This document shows positions 53,949 to 62,957 of a stretch of 64,000 bases of DNA, in pieces (position 1 is the first letter of the stretch; the number at the start of each line of letters is the position of its first letter). The notes under the pieces are model-generated. The model had not been told where the DNA came from and did not search any database. It worked only from the letters and a program-made list of their open reading frames with translations. The stretch spans positions 1 to 64,000 of the forward strand of contig NZ_VJZD01000013.1 of assembly GCF_009377175.1 (NCBI RefSeq), read 5' to 3'. The translations under genes and the position numbers were made by a program. The DNA comes from Streptomyces adustus (GTDB lineage: Bacteria; Actinomycetota; Actinomycetes; Streptomycetales; Streptomycetaceae).

Positions 53949-54527
53949 ATGGCCGATCCCCAGCAACCCGACGATCCCGACGCGGGAAAGGACTTCAGCT
54001 ATCTCGTCCCTACCATGACGGTCGGCTGGAACAGCCTGCCCAGCTTCAACGACACCGAGACCCCCCAGCCCGGTGGTGGGCCTTCCGCGTCCACCCTTGC
54101 CGACAGTGGGCCGTTCTACTTCGCCGCGGACACGGTGCGGGCGACCGAGACCACGCTGCTGACACAGGCCCGCATCGGCGTCTCTCACTACGAGGCGCTG
54201 CGCCAAAGCGTCAACACCGTGCTGCAGGGCAAGTTTTGGGGCCCCGCCCATCCCAGCGGGGTGTCGGTAAACGTGGATCCCAGCACCGGCGGAGGAGGCT
54301 CCCAGTTGGGCGACACCATGCATCGTGATGACGAGATCCTCGCCGGCATCGGTGACGAGTTCGCCCGGCACATCAACCCGGCGATGCAGAAGGTTCTGGC
54401 CTTGCTGAGCAACTCCCTCGAACTGCTCGGCAATTACATCGCGGTGGTCAACGCCACGGGCCAGTCCTACGCCACGGTCGACCGGCACTCGCGCTTCCCC
54501 GGCCCCCCGGGAACCATCAAGAAGTGA
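53949..54527 (+). CDS. 192-aa T7SS-associated helical protein (EspC/Esx-like C-terminal half)
   Basis: ATG 53949 was preferred over 53943 because AGGAG lies 6 nt upstream of it. The N-terminal 110 residues are Pro/Gly/Ser-rich and probably flexible. The C-terminal half (DEILAGIGDEFARHINPAMQKVLALL...GNYIAVVNATGQSYATVDRHS) is helical and ends with YATVD, a YxxxD/E-type T7SS signal, as in EspC-like proteins. It is the only plus-strand gene in the T7SS block, inserted between the EccA-like and Esx genes. A secreted client or accessory factor is likely; no family is certain. Confidence 0.7.
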   Translation: MADPQQPDDPDAGKDFSYLVPTMTVGWNSLPSFNDTETPQPGGGPSASTLADSGPFYFAADTVRATETTLLTQARIGVSHYEALRQSVNTVLQGKFWGPAHPSGVSVNVDPSTGGGGSQLGDTMHRDDEILAGIGDEFARHINPAMQKVLALLSNSLELLGNYIAVVNATGQSYATVDRHSRFPGPPGTIKK

Positions 54528-54568
54528 GCCGGTTGCCACGCCCAGTCCGGCGTGCCTGCGGGGCCGGG

Positions 54569-57271
54569 TCATCGGACCGCCACCACAGGCACGTCGGCCG
54601 GCAGCAGCACCGTCAGGGCCTCGTCGCCGGGATCGGCCAGGTCGGCCACGCGTAGGGCGTGCTGCTCGGTCATCTGCTGGAAGGCCTGGCGGGCGGTGCG
54701 CCCGTTGCCGAAGCGCTCCGTCCGGTCGATCGCGTCGAAGTGGGTCAGCAGCGCCGCCGCCGTGTCCTCGCCGATCCGGTACTCGTGCCGGGACGCCTGG
54801 TGCTCCACGATCCGCACCAGGTCCGCCGACGTGTAGTCGTCGAAGCGCAGGGTGCGGGTGAAACGCGACGCCAGACCGGGGTTGGAGTCGATCAGGCGCT
54901 CCATGTCCTCTGGATAGCCCGCGGCTATCACCACCACGTCGTCCCGGTGGTCCTCCATCAGCTTCACCAGGGTGGAGATGGCCTCGTGCCCGAAGTCGCT
55001 GCTCTGCCCCGCCGGGACCAGCGCGTACGCCTCGTCGATGAACAGCACGCCGCCCAGCGCCTGCCGGAAGACCGCGGTGGTCTTCGGAGCGGTGTGCCCC
55101 ATGTATTCGCCCACCAGCGCGCTGCGGTCGGCCTCCACAAGATGCCCGCTGGCCAGCAGCCCGAGGGCGGCCAGGAGCCGTCCGTACAACCGGGCCACCG
55201 TCGTCTTGCCGGTCCCGGGGTTGCCCGCGAAGATCAGGTGGCGGCTCAGCGGCGGCGGCTGCAGACCCGCCTCCTGACGGCGCTTGACCATCTGCATCAG
55301 CTTGGCCATGGAGGCCACTTCGCGCTTGACGCTCTCCAGGCCCACCAGCCGCTCCAGCTCGGCCAGCAGTTCGGGCAGCTGGTCCTCGCCTACCCGCTCC
55401 ATTCGGGCCCTCTTGGCCGCCGGCCCCCCGGCTGTGCCGCGCGGCGCCCCCACCGGCATCATCTCGCCCTCGGCCGCCGCTGGCATCGTGGCGACCTTCA
55501 CATTGCTGGTGCGGCACTCCTCGAAGCTGGCCGCGGCGTCCTCGGCCTGCGACAGGTCCTCATCCGTGTCGTGCACCAGGCAGCGGCGCAGCACAGGCGC
55601 CGCCTTGGCCCCTACGTACACCGCGGGATAGCCGGTGGCGGAGATCGAGCAGTCCTCCAGCAGCCCTTCGGCGCCATCGCCCGCGTACACGCCGTTCTTC
55701 GCTGCGCCCGCGATGGTCACCGACCGCACCCGCGGCCTGGCGCCGGACCAGATCACCAGCCCGCTCCCCTTGGCATCGGTGATGGTCAGGTCCTCGATCC
55801 AGGACTCACTGCGCTCGTCGAGGAAGACCCCGGCGGACCCCGGGGCGTCGACCCGGCCGCCCAGCACCACGGCGCCCGTGCCGGCCGCGATCTCGATGCC
55901 CGTCCTGGCGGGCCGGACGACCTCACAGTCCTCCAGCAGCGGCCGGTGCCGGGTGTCCAGCCTGATGCCGGTCTCGGTCTCGCCGATCACGCACCGGCGC
56001 AGCACCACGTCGGCATCCTTGACGTCGACGCCCGTCATCTGCGCCCGCTCCACCCGGGTGTCCTCGGCGGTGAGTTCCGCGGAGCCCTCCACCCGCACCG
56101 CGTGCTGCGCGCTGTCCCGCACCGTGCAGGAGGCCAGCTCCACCCGGGCGCTCCCGCCGAAGTGGAGGGCCGTGTAGGCCGTGGTCGAGATCTCGCACTC
56201 GGTGAGACGGACGGTGCACCCGTCCGTCGCGTGCACCCCGTTGGCGCCGGTACGGGCCACGGTGCCACCGCGTACGTGCAACTCGGCGTTCTCCACGGCG
56301 GCCAGGCCGGTCCCGGGCACGTCGACCACCCGTGTCCCGTCGATCTCCACCCGGCCGGCACCCGCGGCGATCACGCCCGCTCCGCCCGTCTCCCGCACAT
56401 GGCAGTCCCGGAGCCGGACGTCGCCCGCCCCCGACACCAGCACACCTTCCCGGCCGGTGCGGAAGACCTCGCACTTCTCCAACCGAACCCGGACTTCGTC
56501 ATGACCGGACGCGACCGCGTCGTCCCGGCCTGTCGCCGAGGTGGCCGGACCGGAACCGGGAGCGTCGCCCACACGCACCCCCTCGGCCTTCGCGTCGTGC
56601 AGCCGGCACCCGCGCAACAGGGGCCGCGCCAGGGCGTGCACCAGCAACGCAGCCTCACCGACGTGCCGGACGGTGCAGTCGTCGAAGGTGCCCGACGACT
56701 CCCCCGCCATCACCACCCCGCACCCGGCGACCCGCTCGATCGTGGTGCGGCGGACCTCCGCCCTGGCGGCGTCGCTCAACGTCAGGCCGTGGCCTGCTGA
56801 CTCCCGGATCACGCAGTCCTCGACGACCGCCGCGGCCGTGCCCGTGACATGGACTCCGGAGTCGGAGGCGTCCTCGACGGTGCACGCCCGCAGTTCGGCG
56901 GCGGCATCGTGGATGACCTCGACACGGCCGCCGGACACCTGGCAGTGGTCGAACACCGGTGTGCCTCCGGCGACCAGCACCACCGGCCCCCGGTCGGAAC
57001 CACTCTCGACCGTCACGTCCCGCAGCACGGGCGCCCCGCGGCTCACACTGACCGCGGGGCCCTGCACGGCCACGATGCGCACAGTGCCCGGGCCCTTCTC
57101 CGCCACGACGGAGACATCGATGTCGAGGATCAGGGACTCGCGGTAGACCCCCGGCTGGACGTGGATCACCGCGCCCTCGCCGGCCGCCCGGACCGCGGCC
57201 GTGATGGTGCGGTAGGTACCCCAGCCGCGGTCCGCCACCCGCAGCACACCGCGCTTTGCCGCCGCTGTCAC
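54569..57271 (-). CDS. Right-handed beta-helix protein fused to an EccA/CbbX-type AAA+ ATPase
   Basis: GTG at 57271 overlaps the EccD stop as GTGA, so the genes are coupled; 900 aa. Residues of about 1-590 carry repeated pectate-lyase-like coils (VxVRxCxVRxTxxxGV patterns such as RLRDCHVRETGGAGV, VRLTECEISTTAYTAL), a right-handed beta-helix. Residues of about 625-900 form an AAA+ ATPase of the EccA/CbbX/SpoVK group: Walker A GNPGTGKTT at about 685, Walker B GGVLFIDEAYAL at about 740, arginine-finger region SRFTRTLRF. EccA is the cytosolic ESX ATPase; here its usual TPR N-terminal domain is replaced by a beta-helix. The beta-helix might scaffold substrates. Confidence 0.9.
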   Translation of the reverse strand: MTAAAKRGVLRVADRGWGTYRTITAAVRAAGEGAVIHVQPGVYRESLILDIDVSVVAEKGPGTVRIVAVQGPAVSVSRGAPVLRDVTVESGSDRGPVVLVAGGTPVFDHCQVSGGRVEVIHDAAAELRACTVEDASDSGVHVTGTAAAVVEDCVIRESAGHGLTLSDAARAEVRRTTIERVAGCGVVMAGESSGTFDDCTVRHVGEAALLVHALARPLLRGCRLHDAKAEGVRVGDAPGSGPATSATGRDDAVASGHDEVRVRLEKCEVFRTGREGVLVSGAGDVRLRDCHVRETGGAGVIAAGAGRVEIDGTRVVDVPGTGLAAVENAELHVRGGTVARTGANGVHATDGCTVRLTECEISTTAYTALHFGGSARVELASCTVRDSAQHAVRVEGSAELTAEDTRVERAQMTGVDVKDADVVLRRCVIGETETGIRLDTRHRPLLEDCEVVRPARTGIEIAAGTGAVVLGGRVDAPGSAGVFLDERSESWIEDLTITDAKGSGLVIWSGARPRVRSVTIAGAAKNGVYAGDGAEGLLEDCSISATGYPAVYVGAKAAPVLRRCLVHDTDEDLSQAEDAAASFEECRTSNVKVATMPAAAEGEMMPVGAPRGTAGGPAAKRARMERVGEDQLPELLAELERLVGLESVKREVASMAKLMQMVKRRQEAGLQPPPLSRHLIFAGNPGTGKTTVARLYGRLLAALGLLASGHLVEADRSALVGEYMGHTAPKTTAVFRQALGGVLFIDEAYALVPAGQSSDFGHEAISTLVKLMEDHRDDVVVIAAGYPEDMERLIDSNPGLASRFTRTLRFDDYTSADLVRIVEHQASRHEYRIGEDTAAALLTHFDAIDRTERFGNGRTARQAFQQMTEQHALRVADLADPGDEALTVLLPADVPVVAVR

Positions 57272-58623
57272 GGCGTCTGCCCCGAGTTCATCATCGAGGC
57301 GTACATGCCGAAGACGCCCACCGCGAGCGGCACGGAGGCCACCAGGAAGAACCCTGCAAGCGGATCGATCCAGGAGGGCCTCTCCTCGGAACCGTCCGCG
57401 CGGAAGGCCCGGCCCAGGCCGAACGCCAGCGCGATCACCGCCGCGCCGAGCAGGGCGACGGAGCCGGCCCAGCCGGGCGCCCCGAAGGCGCCCGGGGCGT
57501 GGATCAGCGTCGTCGCGAGACCGATCGTCCCCGCGATCACCATCGGCACCACCGCCAGCGCCATCGTCAGCCGTCCCGCGCGCAGGATGAGCGCGAGGCC
57601 GAGACAGCTGGCCAGGGCCACCGCGAAGACATGGTCCGCCATACCCAGCACCACCAGGCACGCGGCGGCAACGGCAGAGCCCAGCACGTTCGTCCCAATG
57701 AGCAGCCGCTGACCTCGCTTCACCAGATGCAGGACATCCGCCTCGTCCTCATAGCCCTCAACGCCCCCAGGCGTCCCCGCCAGCACAGCGAAATGCCCCG
57801 CGAGCTTCGGCGCGGCGCCGAGCACTCCCATCATGGCGACCGCCACCACCGCCGATGCCTCCAGCAGCGAGGCGTGACCAAGGCTCAGGCACACCGTCAA
57901 CAGCAGGCCGAGCCCGGTGATCGCCACCGCCATCAGCGTCGTCGCGTGGCGGAGCGCCAGCAAGCCGGCGAACGCCCCCACCAACGCCCCCACGCTCAAC
58001 GCCGTCAACACGGCCGAGGTGCTCCTGGTGGCCGCCGGCAGGGAGACGGCCGCCACCGCGAGCAGCGGAACAGCCGAGTGCGCCAGGATCAGCCGCAGGC
58101 CCAGCGGGAGGGACCAGCCCTGGCGGGTGGCATGCCAGGCCAGCAGCGCCAGCGAGAAGGCCATGACCATCGCAACGGCACCGGTCACCGGCAGCACGGC
58201 GGTCTCCCCGCCCGTCCACGCCAGTGTCACGAGACCGGCGATGAGGCCCAGCACACCGAGCACCAGGGTCGTGTAGGCCCGCGGTCGCCAACCCCAGGCG
58301 GCGAGGTCCCCCTCGGCCTGCTCGACCGACTCCTCGAGGTCGGTGACCACGGGTTCGTCGAATTCCCCCGCGGCCGCGTCCCGCAGATACAAGGTCGCGC
58401 CGTCCACGATGCCGCACTCCCGCAGGGAGGTCTCCGGCGAGAACGGCGGGGCGCCGGGCAGCGCGAGCGACCAGACCGGCGGGAAGGTGTCGTCGAACTC
58501 CACCTGTCCCACGAGCGTGAGCAGGGACGGGGTGTACTCGGCGATGGCCGCGTCCACGGGCACCGCGAGGTCCACCCGCCGCCTGGCTCCCACCACGGTC
58601 ACGTGGCAGCGTTCATTCTCCAC
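57268..58623 (-). CDS. eccD: EccD-type T7SS membrane protein
   Basis: 451 aa. The N-terminal about 90 residues form a ubiquitin-like (YukD) domain (CHVTVVGARRRVDLAVPVDAAIAEY, ending DGATLYLRDA). A short linker and eleven or so hydrophobic helices follow (about 115-445). This is the standard EccD layout; EccD lines the ESX membrane pore. It is followed by the EccA-like gene with a 4-bp overlap and preceded by an Esx-like gene after 58 bp. Confidence 0.95.
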   Translation of the reverse strand: MENERCHVTVVGARRRVDLAVPVDAAIAEYTPSLLTLVGQVEFDDTFPPVWSLALPGAPPFSPETSLRECGIVDGATLYLRDAAAGEFDEPVVTDLEESVEQAEGDLAAWGWRPRAYTTLVLGVLGLIAGLVTLAWTGGETAVLPVTGAVAMVMAFSLALLAWHATRQGWSLPLGLRLILAHSAVPLLAVAAVSLPAATRSTSAVLTALSVGALVGAFAGLLALRHATTLMAVAITGLGLLLTVCLSLGHASLLEASAVVAVAMMGVLGAAPKLAGHFAVLAGTPGGVEGYEDEADVLHLVKRGQRLLIGTNVLGSAVAAACLVVLGMADHVFAVALASCLGLALILRAGRLTMALAVVPMVIAGTIGLATTLIHAPGAFGAPGWAGSVALLGAAVIALAFGLGRAFRADGSEERPSWIDPLAGFFLVASVPLAVGVFGMYASMMNSGQTP

Positions 58624-58681
58624 TGGGCGTATTCCTTCTCACACGTCGACTGGGGGGGCGCACTCGTCTGCTCCGCCGGGG

Positions 58682-59008
58682 TCAGGCCGAGGACGTCCAC
58701 GTCCTGATGTTGGCTTCCTCGGCCCCCACGTAGTTGCCCCAGTTCACGCGCAGGGCGTGGGCGATCTCACCGAGCACGCCGCCCTCCTGCTCGCTGCCGA
58801 AGAGGCCGACAGCGGCCATGTCCCACTCGTGCATGCGCATTTGGTAGTCGGTCGCGGACTGGGCGTTCCACGTGTCGATCAGCGACTGGATCCGGCTCTT
58901 CAGGGCGTGCAGTTCGCCCATGATGTGCGCCGCCTGGGCGTTGAGGTAATCGCCTGCCCCCTCCAGGTCCCTGCCGACGTGGATGGGCGTGCCTTCGATA
59001 TCGGGCAT
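58682..59008 (-). CDS. Esx-like (WXG100-superfamily) protein, 108 aa
   Basis: Helical hairpin of family length with TWNAQSATDYQMRMHEW around the turn, where the Gly of WXG is replaced by Ala (W-N-A). It lies between another Esx-like gene and EccD. It probably forms a heterodimer with the upstream protein. There is no YxxxD/E after the second helix, so it would be the non-signal partner. Confidence 0.85.
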   Translation of the reverse strand: MPDIEGTPIHVGRDLEGAGDYLNAQAAHIMGELHALKSRIQSLIDTWNAQSATDYQMRMHEWDMAAVGLFGSEQEGGVLGEIAHALRVNWGNYVGAEEANIRTWTSSA

Positions 59009-59066
59009 CTCGGATCCTCCGACGAGAAGTGTCGTTGCTACGTGCGACGTACTGGCGTTCTCTGCG

Positions 59067-59429
59067 TCAGGACAAACGGGCCGGCGGGAGGGTCACGCTG
59101 TTGAGATTCATGAGGTTCACGTGCTCGCCCTGAATGTAGTTGTCCGCCGTGGTGTCCAGGCCGGTCGATATACCCAGCAGGGCCTCCTGGAGCTGCGCCG
59201 CGTGCGCGTCCCACTCCCGCATGAGCTCCTGGAAGGTGTTGGCGGCGATGCCTCCCCACACGGCCTCCAGGCCGACGACGTACGACTTCAGCCTGCCGAG
59301 TTCTCCCTGGACGGTCTCCTGGGTGTTGCGGATGTCGAGGGCCTTGTCCTTCAGCTCCGCGGGCGTCGCGTTGTACAGAACGCCGTCCGAGCCCTGGAAA
59401 TTGGGAATCGTATCGCCGGTCGCCACCAT
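59067..59429 (-). CDS. WXG100-family Esx-like protein, 120 aa
   Basis: ATG at 59429 was selected because GGAAGG lies 8 nt upstream and the upstream in-frame residues look non-coding. The helical hairpin has WGG at the turn (LEAVWGGIAANTF) and YIQGE after the second helix, a YxxxE signal. First gene of the leftward T7SS block; the 480-bp region upstream presumably holds the main promoter. Confidence 0.85.
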   Translation of the reverse strand: MVATGDTIPNFQGSDGVLYNATPAELKDKALDIRNTQETVQGELGRLKSYVVGLEAVWGGIAANTFQELMREWDAHAAQLQEALLGISTGLDTTADNYIQGEHVNLMNLNSVTLPPARLS

Positions 59430-59909
59430 GACGTCCGCCTTCCTGAATTGGTTACCAGAGACCGAAAGCTCGGCGCCTCGGCCCCGGAGGGAAAAAAGCT
59501 GGGCCCTCGCCAACGGCCGGAGAGGCCATACGGGGTGGGTACGGCGAACCGTCCAGGCGTAGAAATGGTTCGCAGAATGAGGATGCTAATGGGCGGCAGC
59601 TCTTGTTCAGGCCACGAGTACGCATGAGGCCTTTCCGGGCCAGAAGATTGCCCTCGAGTGCAAAACTCGAACTTGCCCGCACGTTCATCAGCCGCCCGGC
59701 TTGTGCCAACTGACCGCGAACGCCCCTGTTGGTGAGTTCCGAACGGACGTGACCCTACTCGGATCGGTTACGGGGACTTCGCGGACAGCCGTCACACGAC
59801 CGCAGGCGACCGTCCCCGCTGAGACAGAGACCGGTCGACCGTCGTGTCGGCCACGAGACAGGGTCGAAGTACTCACGGGGAACGGCCGGCGGCCATCGTC
59901 GCCCCTGGC
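59430..59909. promoter_or_regulatory. Upstream region of the T7SS block
   Basis: About 480 bp without a supported gene. It contains the leader of the first Esx gene and a small inverted repeat (TCGAGT-5 nt-ACTCGA, 59654-59670) that could be a regulator site. No sigma-factor boxes are certain. Confidence 0.4.
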
Positions 59910-60513
59910 TCAGGATGAGCGTTCCTCAATGGCGAGCGCGTGCTCCAAGGCGTTGATCAGTAGCTCCTTCACCCGATCGGCGCTGGCGTGCGTCACAGAT
60001 GAGGACAGGGACGTCCTTGTTCAAGTCGAGCGCGGCTCGCACCGTTTCGACCGGGTACGCACGAGAACCCGCGAACGAGTTGACGGCGACCACGAACGGC
60101 AGTCCGCGGCGCTCGAAGTAGTCGATGGACGGGAAGGACACCGTCAGCCGCCGAGTGTCGACGAGCACCACGGCACACAGGGCTCGGGCGGAAAGCTCGT
60201 CCCACATGAACCAGAAGCGATCCTGCCCCGGGGTTCCGAACAGAAACAGGTGGAGACTGTCGTTGATGGTGATGCGGCCGAAGTCCATGGCGACCGTGGT
60301 CGTGCCCTTCAGCTCCACCCCTGACGTGTCGTCGATCCCGATGCTCGAGTGGGTGAGGGTTTCCTCGGTGTGGAAGGGGGTTATTTCACTGATCGTTGAC
60401 ACAAGGGTGGTCTTGCCCGTTCCGAATCCTCCCGCGACGAGGATCTTGACCGCTTGGGGCAGGTCGTCCGCGGCAAGCGGGGTCGTCTTGCCTTCGGGCA
60501 CGATTCTGCTCAT
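59910..60513 (-). pseudogene. Conservon-type small GTPase/ATP-binding protein (CvnD-like) with a late frameshift
   Basis: ATG 60513 (MSRIVPEGKTTPL). P-loop GGFGTGKTT, then DFGRI, GTPGQDRF and VNSF are the G-motifs of the MglA-like GTPases encoded as the fourth gene of Streptomyces conservons. After ICDAR the reading frame is lost, while SADRVKELLINALEHALAIEERSS continues one base over and stops at 59910, so one extra base near 59,980 explains it. Only the last about 25 residues are affected, and the nucleotide-binding core would still be made. Confidence 0.85.
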
Positions 60514-60577
60514 GACCGTTCCATTTCTCAGCCGAAGGGGTTCGGGTAGCGGCGCCGCCTGGCACGCATGATGCGGC

Positions 60578-60736
60578 TCACAGGGCTCGCAAACCGGTGA
60601 GTACTTCTCTGATGAGCTGCACGCTCGGACGCTCCACACGCTCACGCACCTTGATCGCACCCATGTCGAGCAGATCGCCAAGGAGGACTCGCACCACACC
60701 GGTCGGCAGGTTCACGCCTGCTGAGTGGGCGTTCAC
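60578..60736 (-). pseudogene. C-terminal fragment of a DUF742 (CvnC-like) protein
   Basis: AGVNLPTGVVRVLLGDLLDMG and LIREVLTGLRAL are the hallmark end of DUF742 proteins, the third conservon gene, which normally precedes the GTPase as here. Upstream of about 60,736 the sequence changes to an insertion-sequence end, so the N-terminal two thirds and the rest of the conservon are gone. Confidence 0.85.
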
Positions 60737-61307
60737 ATAGGGTTCTTCCGGTATGCGGGTTTTACACATGCCCCGCTTTGGCCGTCTTCACCACGTGCGG
60801 GCTATTCGTTCCCTGCAAGGTCCAGCACTCGGCTGAACGTCTCGCGCGGCTCCATACCCGGAAACCCGTCTAATTTGAAAATGCCCTGGACCCGCCCGAG
60901 TTCGAGCGGAATCCTTCCCTCCGCCGTCCTCGTGATCACGCTACGGCGTGAGCGAGCGCAAGCCGTACCCCAGTGACCTGTCCGACGCCCGATGGGCCCT
61001 GATCGAGCCGACGTTGACAGCCTGGAGAAAGGCCCGCCTCGAACGCCGGCCGACGGGGCAGCCGGCCAAGGTTAATTTACACGACGTATTCGACGCACTC
61101 CTTTACATCAACCGCACTGGAATCCCCTGGAAGTACCTCCCGCACGACTTCCCGGGACACGGCACCGTCTACTTCTACTACGCCGCCTGGCGCGACGAAG
61201 GAATCCTCGCCCAGCTCAACCACGACCTGACCGGCCTGGCCCGCGTCAAGGACGGACGCAAGCCCGAACCGACCGCCTCCGTGATCGACACCCAGAGCGT
61301 GAAGACC
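60737..61307 (+). pseudogene. IS5-type transposase fragment with left IS end
   Basis: The element end appears at about 60,737-60,770 (GGTATGCGGGTTTTACACATG). The transposase starts at GTG 60948: PSDLSDARWALIEPTL, LLYINRTGIPWKYLPHDFP, VIDTQSVKT are standard N-terminal motifs of IS5-group (IS1647/IS4811-like) enzymes. Homology stops at codon 120 just after the first catalytic Asp (VIDTQ), where the frame runs into an unrelated M24 peptidase. Thus it is a truncated, inactive copy. Confidence 0.85.
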
Positions 61308-61700
61308 TGGGAGGCCGACTTCGGGCGCACCTGGATGCTAGGCAACGACCCGGTCAAGCACCGCCTGGCCGCTGACCTCCCTGTGATTTGGGAAGCCGCC
61401 CGCAACCACTTCCACGCGACTCCTGACATCACTGGCTCGCAGCTGTTCGACCACGTCCTCGGGCTCATCACCGACGCGGGCTGGGCATACGGCGCCTCCC
61501 ACGCCGGGCACCTGGTGGGTGAGTTCCCCCACGAACGCATCAACGGTGACGACATCGACTGCTACGTGACGCACGGCAATGACGGACCGATGCGTCGCCT
61601 CGATGCAGCAGGGCACCCCTGCCACTGGATTCTCGAGATTCACCTCGTCGACAGTGACCGGTCGTTCGGCGGCTTCTACGAGCACCTCCTCGACATCTGA
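61308..61700 (+). pseudogene. C-terminal fragment of an M24-family (Xaa-Pro aminopeptidase-like) metallopeptidase
   Basis: 131 codons fused in frame to the transposase fragment. GASHAGHLVGEFPHE carries the conserved His of M24 enzymes. CHWILEIHLVD and FGGFYEHLLDI carry the two C-terminal Glu metal ligands. The N-terminal half with the two Asp ligands is missing, so it is inactive. The junction at 61307/61308 is the boundary of a deletion or IS-mediated rearrangement. Confidence 0.8.
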
Positions 61701-61781
61701 CGCATCAGACACCTCCTCTCGCCTTCGGCGTGTGAAACCGCGGGTGAGGCGTTTCTGTTGGTGGGTGGCAAGATCCGGCTG

Positions 61782-62280
61782 TGACGGTCGTGGTGCATCG
61801 GGTCGCGCCCGGCGCCAGCTCGTTCTCGTCGACCGGTCTTCGGCCACGGAGTCCACCTGCGGCACGACCTTCCGCACGCTGTCTTGCCTTCTTGTTCGAC
61901 GTCGGCCGGTCCACCCTTTACCCGCGGCGCTGTCGGGGAGGGAGACGTACTTGGCCGGCTCAGCGGAGCTGCGCGGCCCTCGACCGGCCTGGCCTGCGCC
62001 TACAGGCACCGGCCGACGTGTTCGCCTGCGCCCCGCCCAGGCCCAAGTCATCGAACCAGGCCTGGACGCCACCGAAATCCACGTCCGCCGACCCATCGCC
62101 GGCCAGGCCGCGGCGGACGGCGCTGCGTTCGTCTCCAGCAAGAAGGAGCAGAACACCGTCAAGGGCACTGCCCAGACAAGCTGCCCGCCACCTGCAGTGC
62201 CACCGCCGGTCTGGTGTCCGACGGCACCCGAGCGATCCACCGCACGCCACTCCACCACGCCCTCACCCCCTATCACACAC
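61782..62280 (+). pseudogene. Decayed IS5-family transposase
   Basis: Fragments in several frames read in order: RQLVLVDR, LFDVGRSTLY, DRPGLRL and ADVFA, LDATEIHVRRP, AFVSSKKEQNTVKGT. These match a common Streptomyces IS5-group transposase in which the DATE/DGTE block has the first catalytic Asp and SGKKKQNT follows. Multiple frame changes and a missing C-terminal part show that it is a relic. Confidence 0.7.
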
Positions 62281-62540
62281 CAACTCAGGACGGTGCCGTA
62301 AGAAGCTGACGGTTCTCGTCCTGGCATCGGTGGACTACAGGGACACTCACGTTGGAGTCTCACAGTGGACAGATCCTTCTGGGATCGGTACACAAGTGCA
62401 TGATGATTCGGAGGACACCCTGCGGCCGCAGACACGCGTCAATGGGACTTCCGTCCCCGAATACCCGTGGGTCAATTAATCGCTCAAAACGCCATCGACA
62501 TGGATCGACCGGACACTGAGGTCGCTTCATTACTTCAGGG
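62281..62540. other. Intergenic stretch between the IS relic and protein F
   Basis: No gene supported; GC drops toward protein F. This may be where the upstream part of a deleted gene was lost. Confidence 0.35.
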
Positions 62541-62957
62541 ATGATCAATTTGCCACACCTGGCACACGCGGAAGATGATTCCAAAGAGATCACAACCGTC
62601 GAAATAAATTCAGGCCCGAGTGACCCAATCGGAGATGTTCTACGGCGGCTTACACAATCGCTTGAATCCCCCGACCCGATCGAGCGCGACCTCGATCGGC
62701 GCGAGATCCTACTGACCGAACTTGCCGATAAGTTCCTGCAAAATCTAGCCACGCAAGGGTTCCCTTGGGCTCGCGAGAGCCGTATACCCGAAACCACCAG
62801 ACTCGAAGTCAGGGTAAGCTCCGATTTCCCGTTCACTGTGGTCATCCTCGCAGCCCAACACCTCGTCACTTCACTCAATCACGGCATGTGGCTGACATAT
62901 GGAAACCACAACAGCCCGCTCCATCTCTGCGCCCAAACTGTCACTATATGCATATAG
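62541..62957 (+). CDS. Protein F: 138-aa ORF with the ICI cysteine tail
   Basis: Open frame from ATG 62541 (in-frame stop at 62517) to TAG 62957. GC is clearly lower than its surroundings. The N-terminal half is helical (IGDVLRRLTQSLESP...LLTELADKFLQNL). The rest is a strand-helix-strand unit (VVILAAQHLVTSLNHGMWLTYG) ending QTVTICI. This end corresponds to the end of protein C (QVINICI) and, more distantly, to A and B. It may be a stand-alone tail-domain protein or the remnant of a deleted megaprotein gene. No convincing ribosome binding site is seen, which favours a remnant. Confidence 0.55.
   Translation: MINLPHLAHAEDDSKEITTVEINSGPSDPIGDVLRRLTQSLESPDPIERDLDRREILLTELADKFLQNLATQGFPWARESRIPETTRLEVRVSSDFPFTVVILAAQHLVTSLNHGMWLTYGNHNSPLHLCAQTVTICI

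Noticed and set aside
57301..57661. Upstream extension of the beta-helix/AAA+ gene to 57661
   Set aside because: That segment overlaps EccD in another frame and is Arg/Gly-rich; the GTG at 57271 overlapping the EccD stop is the better start.
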